Below are positions 5,529 to 9,899 of a DNA stretch of 9,899 nt, piece after piece. Location of the stretch: the NCBI GenBank assembly GCA_021300055.1, contig JAJTHU010000357.1:1-9899 (forward strand). Direction: 5' to 3'. The notes below the pieces were generated by a model. That model had not been told where the DNA came from. It searched no databases and was given only the letters and a program-made list of their open reading frames with translations. Source of the stretch: Nitrosomonadaceae bacterium (lineage in GTDB: Bacteria; Pseudomonadota; Gammaproteobacteria; Burkholderiales; Usitatibacteraceae). How positions within the stretch are numbered: the first letter of the stretch is position 1; the number at the start of each line of letters is the position of its first letter. The position numbers and the translations under genes were made by a program.

Positions 5529-7901
5529 TCACGCGCGCTCTTTGAGCTTGGCGAGCTTTTCGAAGGCAGATGCCATTGCGCCGCCTGTAGGCGCAGGTGC
5601 GGATTTTAAACTCGCCATTTGGCGGGCGTTTCCAGCCGATTTGCCCTGAAAAGGCTCGCCACTGCTAGCGTTTCGCCCGGCGGGCTGATCGTTCAGTCGC
5701 ATGGTGAGCGCAATGCGCTGACGCTTGATATCCACCTCAAGGACTTTCACCTTCACGACTTGGCCGGCTTTGACGACGCTCTGCGCGTCCTTCACGAACT
5801 TGTCGGATAGCGCGGAGATATGCACCAGGCCATCTTGGTGCACGCCGATATCAACGAATGCGCCAAACGCCGCGACGTTGGTCACCACGCCTTCGAGAAT
5901 CATGCCCGGCTGTAGGTCAGCGAGCGACTCCACGCCATCTTGGAACGTCGCGGTGGTGAACTCGGGGCGCGGATCGCGTCCGGGCTTTTCAAGTTCTTTC
6001 AGGATGTCGGTGACGGTTGGCACACCGAAGCGATCGTCCGCGTATTTTTCAGCGCGCAAGTTCTTGAGCAACTTGGTATCGCCCATCACCGCTTTCACGT
6101 CGCGCTGGATATCGGCCAGAATTTTTTCGACTAGCGGATAGGCCTCCGGATGCACCGCGGAAGCATCGAGCGGGTTGTCGCCATTCGGGATACGCAAAAA
6201 GCCAGCGGCCTGTTCGAATGCTTTGTCGCCGAGGCGTGGCACACTCTTGAGCGCGGCGCGCGAGGCGAATGCGCCGTTGCTGTTGCGATGATTGACGATG
6301 TTCGCGGCGACCGACGAGGTCAACCCCGATACGCGCGCCAACAGTGCTGCCGATGCCGTGTTGACATCAACGCCGACCGCGTTCACGCAGTCCTCGACGA
6401 CGGCCTCGAGCGCGCGCGCGAGTTGTGATTGATTGACGTCGTGCTGGTATTGCCCAACACCGATTGATTTCGGGTCGATCTTGACGAGCTCAGCGAGCGG
6501 ATCTTGCAAGCGACGCGCGATCGATACCGCGCCGCGTAGCGACACATCCAAATCCGGCAATTCTTTCGATGCAAATTCAGACGCCGAGTAAACCGACGCG
6601 CCCGCTTCCGACACAACGATCTTGGTGAGCTTGCGGCTGGCATCTGCCTTGTGCACAAGCTTGATGAGGTCACCCGCGAGTTTGTCGGTCTCACGCGACG
6701 CCGTGCCGTTGCCGATCGAGATCAAATCGACGTTGTGTTTGATTACCAACGCGCCGAGTACCGCAATCGAGCCATCCCAATCGCGGCGCGGTTCGTGCGG
6801 ATAGACCGTTGCCGTGTCGACGACCTTACCGGTCTTATCAACCACAGCGACCTTCACGCCGGTGCGAACGCCGGGGTCGAGCCCCATCGTCGCGCGTGGG
6901 CCTGCGGGTGCGGCGAGCAACAGATCTTTGAGGTTGCGCGCGAACACGTTGATGGCTTCGGTCTCCGCGCGCTCGCGCAGCGCGGACATCAATTCAGTTT
7001 CAAGGTGCATGGATAACTTGATGCGCCACGTCCAACGCACCACCTCAAGCAGCCATTTGTCAGCGGGACGCCCCTTGTTTGCAATCTTGGCGACACCCGC
7101 CACCATTTCTTCGACAGGGTTTAGCGGCGCATTCCAAGCTGGCTTTTCTTCTTCGCTATCGAGGCGCAACACCACCTGCAACACGCCTTCGTTGCGCCCG
7201 CGGAACAACGCCAGCGCGCGGTGCGATGGGATGGTCTTCAAAGTTTCTGAGTACGTGAAGTAATCGCTAAACTTTGCGCCCTTCTCGGCTTGGCCTTCAA
7301 TCAGTTTCGAATCGACCACAGCATGCACGGTTAGGTAGTCGCGCACGCGGCCAATCAACGTCGCGTCTTCGGCAAAACGTTCCATCAAGATTTGCTTGGC
7401 GCCCTCGAGCGCGGCTTTCACATCTGGTACGGCCGTGTCCTTTTCTTGTGTCTTAGGCTCAATCGAGACGTACTTGGCGGCTTCCTCTTCGGGGACAAGC
7501 GTTGGATTGGCGAGCAAGTCATTGGCAAGCGGCTCAAGACCGGCTTCGCGCGCAATCATTGCCTTGGTGCGGCGCTTTGGCTTGTACGGCAGATAGAGGT
7601 CTTCCAGCGTCGTTTTATCGGCGGCGTTTTCGATGGACGCCCGCAACGCGTCAGTCATCTTGCCTTGCGATTCAATCGACTCCAGCACGGCTGCGCGGCG
7701 CTCTTCGAGTTCGCGCAAATAGCGCAAACGCTCTTCGAGTAAGCGCAGCTGGGTGTCGTCAAGACCGCCCGTGGCCTCTTTGCGGTAGCGCGCGATGAAG
7801 GGGACGGTAGCACCTTCGTCCAGCAGTGCCACAGCCGCTGCAACTTGATTGGCGTGGGCCGAGAGCTCAGCCGCGAGGCGTGATTGGATCGAAGGCAGCA
7901 T
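5529..7901 (-). CDS. tex: Tex family RNA-binding transcription accessory protein
   Basis: This 790-residue cytoplasmic nucleic-acid-binding protein has the usual family length (about 770-790). Domains in order: a helical Tex N-terminal region (about 1-330) with the hallmark VPFIARYRKEATGGLDD (33-49) and LYLPYKPKRRTK (102-113); a YqgF/RNase H-like domain starting at GLDPGVRTG (340-348); the conserved GVGQYQHDVNQ segment (481-491); helix-hairpin-helix repeats (about 510-575, NTASAALLARVSGL and SVPRLG); and an S1 RNA-binding domain (about 664-735, GMILEGVVTNVAAFGAFVDIG-type start). A low-complexity, Ser/Ala/Gly-rich tail of about 50 residues follows. Homologues in Bordetella and Pseudomonas affect toxin expression and stress or transcription phenotypes; the molecular role is transcription-related and not fully settled. 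It is convergent with the transporter, with 26 bases between the stops. The start is fixed by conservation of the first residues. There is no standard binding site except a GGA inside a hairpin arm (see the leader feature). Confidence 0.96.
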   Translation of the reverse strand: MLPSIQSRLAAELSAHANQVAAAVALLDEGATVPFIARYRKEATGGLDDTQLRLLEERLRYLRELEERRAAVLESIESQGKMTDALRASIENAADKTTLEDLYLPYKPKRRTKAMIAREAGLEPLANDLLANPTLVPEEEAAKYVSIEPKTQEKDTAVPDVKAALEGAKQILMERFAEDATLIGRVRDYLTVHAVVDSKLIEGQAEKGAKFSDYFTYSETLKTIPSHRALALFRGRNEGVLQVVLRLDSEEEKPAWNAPLNPVEEMVAGVAKIANKGRPADKWLLEVVRWTWRIKLSMHLETELMSALRERAETEAINVFARNLKDLLLAAPAGPRATMGLDPGVRTGVKVAVVDKTGKVVDTATVYPHEPRRDWDGSIAVLGALVIKHNVDLISIGNGTASRETDKLAGDLIKLVHKADASRKLTKIVVSEAGASVYSASEFASKELPDLDVSLRGAVSIARRLQDPLAELVKIDPKSIGVGQYQHDVNQSQLARALEAVVEDCVNAVGVDVNTASAALLARVSGLTSSVAANIVNHRNSNGAFASRAALKSVPRLGDKAFEQAAGFLRIPNGDNPLDASAVHPEAYPLVEKILADIQRDVKAVMGDTKLLKNLRAEKYADDRFGVPTVTDILKELEKPGRDPRPEFTTATFQDGVESLADLQPGMILEGVVTNVAAFGAFVDIGVHQDGLVHISALSDKFVKDAQSVVKAGQVVKVKVLEVDIKRQRIALTMRLNDQPAGRNASSGEPFQGKSAGNARQMASLKSAPAPTGGAMASAFEKLAKLKERA

Positions 7902-7903
7902 GA

Positions 7904-7945
7904 AGAATCCGCGTGAAAAACGAAAGCGCGGATTCTAAGCGAATC
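7904..7945 (-). promoter_or_regulatory. tex leader: 10-bp inverted repeat covering the binding-site region, with a competing hairpin
   Basis: AGAATCCGCG (7904-7913) and CGCGGATTCT (7927-7936) are perfect inverted repeats around a 13-base A/T-containing loop. In the tex message the second arm ends two bases before the ATG and contains GGA, the only Shine-Dalgarno-like bases present. GATTC at 7931-7935 can instead pair with GAATC at 7941-7945 (5-bp stem, 5-base loop), so the two structures exclude each other. A competing reading is that TAGAAT (complement of 7932-7937) is a -10 box, in which case the first arm would not be fully transcribed. Confidence 0.4.
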
Positions 7946-7990
7946 AACTGCTTCGCGGGACGCAAATTGATCACGATGGTTTCTTGTGAT

Positions 7991-8041
7991 TAAACGGAGT
8001 ATTGCGGAAAATGGAGTAGTCACTTGATCAAGTAAACGGAG
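7991..8041. repeat. Pair of 9-bp direct repeats (TAAACGGAG)
   Basis: TAAACGGAG occurs at 7991-7999 and 8033-8041, 42 bases apart, both upstream of the FG-GAP gene. The second copy supplies part of its ribosome binding site. The spacing is four helical turns, which fits a paired protein-binding site, but a chance repeat cannot be excluded. Confidence 0.3.
8022..8033. promoter_or_regulatory. 12-bp perfect palindrome, possible operator
   Basis: ACTTGATCAAGT is self-complementary and lies 15 bases before the ATG of the FG-GAP protein gene, directly in front of its GGAGAGAG binding site (8038-8045). The core TTGATCA also occurs at 7968-7974 in the same intergenic region. This placement suits an operator for a dimeric repressor; the regulator is not identifiable. 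Confidence 0.35.
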
Positions 8042-8048
8042 AGAGTCA

Positions 8049-9899
8049 ATGCGATTGAAGAGAATGGCAAGACGCGGCGTAACAATGCTAGTGATGATCT
8101 GCAGTGCCGTCTTCGTTGGACTTGTAGCAGCACAAAGCGCGACCTTGACCTTTCAGCCCAGTCAATACACGAGGCTGGACACCGTTCCTGGAACCCCTGT
8201 TGTGAATGGCGCGGGTTCCTTTACGAGCTTCACGGCGGATTTACGTCGTAATGGCAAGCACGACCTATTCATCGGAATGGGCACCTTTCCGCCGACCGCT
8301 AAGACTGCCATGCCACTGCGAGTGCTACGTGCAGCCAATGGCGGATTGAGTGACATTACGCGTCAGCTCTTTGGGAATGGGGCCATTCCGCAGCGTATTC
8401 ATCCGCGCGAAGTCATTACCGCCGACTTTAATGGCGATGGGCGCCCAGACATTTTTGTGGCGGCGCACGGATGGGACACGAGCCCGTTTGAGGGAGAGCG
8501 AAACATTCTGATGATCTCGCGCGCCGACGGCACCTTTGAAGATCGCTCCGCGACACTGCCTTCCGATGTCGATTTTTCACACTCAACCACCGCGGCAGAC
8601 ATCAATGGTGACGGCTTTGTCGACGTTTATGTGGGACAAGTATTCGGTGGCGCGCGCGTCCCGCCATACTTTCTGATGGGGCGAGGAGACGGCACGTTCA
8701 CGCAACGCACCAATAATCTTTTGCCTGCCATGCTCACGCTGGGGCGCAAGTTTGTTTCTAGCCTGCTCGTTGACGTCAATGGCGACGGATTTCCTGATCT
8801 CGTCTTGGGTACAGACCACGACGGCGGAAATGCGGACAACATCATTCTGCTGAACGACGGGACTGGCGATTACACGAAGCGGCCGGAGATCAAGCTGCCG
8901 CGCAGTACATTTGGCACGAACCAAAACACGATGGACATCGTGGCGCAAGACCTTAATGGAGACGGGCACCCTGACCTCATCATTTGCGGGACCGGCGCCC
9001 AACCGTTCTACGTGGGACGCTTTTTGCAAGTGTTGATCAACAATGGCGATGGCACTTATCGTGACGAAAGCAATGCGCGGCTCGTCGGAACCGCATCAAA
9101 GTCGACTGGCGCTTGGAATCGATTCATCCGAACCGTTGACATGAATGGCGACGGCGCATTCGACCTCGTCATCAATGTCGAGCAAGGCTATAGTGAAGCC
9201 GTCGACATTATCTGGCTCAACGACGGAAAGGGTCGCTTCACCGCTGTTTCGAGTACGGTACTCGCTAACCCGTTGTCATCGGTGGAAGTGGTTGATGTGG
9301 ACGAAGATAGCCGCCCAGACCTCGTTGAGGTGTCGGCGTTCGAAGGCTATTTGCAATATCGTGTTTTTTTCAATCGCACACCATCTAAAGCGCTGTCGCG
9401 ACGCGCAGTGAACGATCTAGATGGCGCGGGCAAGTCCGCCTTAGTGGTTGCCAATCAACAGAATCAACTGCAAGCCGGCCGCCTCGTCGGAAACCAACTT
9501 CAGTGGACGACGCTCGCTTCTCCATCGGTGGGTTTTCGGCCACTCGGTTTATTTGACATGCAGGGCAATGGCAAATCTGACTTGCCCATGCTGAATCTCA
9601 CTCAGGGTGACCGGGGCGACGCAGTCGTTTGGCCAGACCTTCAACAGTCGTCAGCAATTACGTTGCGCCAAGTGCGTACGCTTTGGCGGGTTGATGCAAC
9701 CGGCGACCTTGATGGGGATGGTAAAGGCGACATCGTTTGGCGCTTTACAGGAAATAGTGGAAACATCGACGATACCGGCGTTTCCTACGTGTGGTTCACC
9801 GACGGAAACGGCGTTACGCAGGTACGCAAGCGTGGCGGGGCGCCCCTTGATTGGACATTACTAGGGACTGCCGACCTGAATGGCGATGGTGCTGGCGAC
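8049..9899 (+). CDS. Secreted FG-GAP/VCBS repeat beta-propeller protein (3' end outside window)
   Basis: The frame is open for exactly 617 codons to the window edge, so the gene continues beyond it. The ATG at 8049 has GGAGAGAG at 8038-8045. Residues 1-28 form a signal peptide (basic start, hydrophobic 11-26, cleavage after VAA), so the product is exported. The rest is repeats with calcium-binding-type DxNGDGxxD loops starting at residues 126, 184, 242, 301, 364, 416 (degenerate DVDEDS), 456 (degenerate), 503 (degenerate), 553 and 609. They are spaced about 58-63 residues in the first half and 40-56 later. Companion turns such as GRGDGTF, NNGDGTY and NDGKGRF fit the FG-GAP/VCBS blade. The last blades (DGDGKGDIVWRFTG, then WTLLGTADLNGDG) resemble a second, 'DILWR' type of FG-GAP repeat. 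Such proteins are extracellular and often adhesive or carbohydrate-associated; no catalytic domain is visible in this part, so no specific function is assigned. Confidence 0.9.
   Translation, partial: MRLKRMARRGVTMLVMICSAVFVGLVAAQSATLTFQPSQYTRLDTVPGTPVVNGAGSFTSFTADLRRNGKHDLFIGMGTFPPTAKTAMPLRVLRAANGGLSDITRQLFGNGAIPQRIHPREVITADFNGDGRPDIFVAAHGWDTSPFEGERNILMISRADGTFEDRSATLPSDVDFSHSTTAADINGDGFVDVYVGQVFGGARVPPYFLMGRGDGTFTQRTNNLLPAMLTLGRKFVSSLLVDVNGDGFPDLVLGTDHDGGNADNIILLNDGTGDYTKRPEIKLPRSTFGTNQNTMDIVAQDLNGDGHPDLIICGTGAQPFYVGRFLQVLINNGDGTYRDESNARLVGTASKSTGAWNRFIRTVDMNGDGAFDLVINVEQGYSEAVDIIWLNDGKGRFTAVSSTVLANPLSSVEVVDVDEDSRPDLVEVSAFEGYLQYRVFFNRTPSKALSRRAVNDLDGAGKSALVVANQQNQLQAGRLVGNQLQWTTLASPSVGFRPLGLFDMQGNGKSDLPMLNLTQGDRGDAVVWPDLQQSSAITLRQVRTLWRVDATGDLDGDGKGDIVWRFTGNSGNIDDTGVSYVWFTDGNGVTQVRKRGGAPLDWTLLGTADLNGDGAGD

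Noticed and set aside
5725..6141. 138-codon plus-strand ORF antisense to tex
   Set aside because: Ser/Thr/Arg-rich shadow of the tex coding sequence, with no ribosome binding site and no domain features. The same applies to 6814-7263 and 7392-7742.
8022..8033. FNR/Anr-type box at the palindrome before the FG-GAP gene
   Set aside because: FNR sites need TTGAT and ATCAA separated by four bases; here the halves are fused with no spacer.
8583..9029. 148-codon minus-strand ORF under the FG-GAP gene
   Set aside because: The repeated Asp/Asn/Gly codons on the plus strand create long open frames on the other strand. The plus frame has a signal peptide and repeat motifs.
1..9899. CRISPR array, tRNA or rRNA genes, integrase attachment site, defence or toxin-antitoxin genes
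   Set aside because: No regularly spaced direct repeats, no cloverleaf-like sequence, and no such protein motifs were found on either strand.

Overview
The window looks like a stretch of chromosome from a moderately GC-rich Gram-negative bacterium, most likely a betaproteobacterium of Burkholderiales type. The reasons are the argH / AlgZ-AlgR head-to-head arrangement, the AlgZ/AlgR-type protein sequences, a complete Tex protein, and exported proteins with Gram-negative signal peptides. This assignment is an inference from gene content; no 16S or other marker is present.

Layout. Bases 1-80 hold the last 25 codons of an IS3-family transposase, and the right end of that element probably lies near base 108. 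Bases 109-463 hold no normal-sized gene, only a 35-codon ORF with a plausible ribosome binding site (227-334) that reads like the amino end of a larger protein. Next, on the minus strand, comes a short exported protein of unknown function that ends in an outer-membrane-type C-terminal signature (464-961). A gene-free gap of 218 bases follows (962-1179; nothing recognised in it), then argH, argininosuccinate lyase (1180-2607, minus).

Divergent from argH, with only 29 bases between the likely start codons, is a tightly packed three-gene plus-strand operon. It comprises an AlgZ/LytS-type membrane histidine kinase (2637-3863), an AlgR-type LytTR response regulator (3860-4639, ATGA overlap) and a bile acid:sodium symporter family (BASS) transporter (4639-5502, TGATG overlap). 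The overlaps imply translational coupling and suggest the two-component pair and the transporter share a physiological job. From memory, hemC follows algR in pseudomonads; here the transporter takes that place.

The operon runs convergently into tex (5529-7901, minus), a full-length S1-domain RNA-binding transcription accessory protein. The 147-base divergent region between tex and the last gene holds a 10-bp inverted repeat just before the tex start, a competing smaller hairpin, a 12-bp perfect palindrome and a 9-bp direct repeat. The final gene (8049 to the window edge, plus) encodes a secreted FG-GAP/VCBS repeat beta-propeller protein, open for 617 codons and cut off by the window.

Most of the window is ordinary core chromosome. 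The parts most worth a second look are the kinase-regulator-transporter operon, the tex leader structure, the small exported protein with a beta-barrel-type C-terminus, and the IS-bordered gene-poor segment at the left edge. I did not find a convincing wholly new system.
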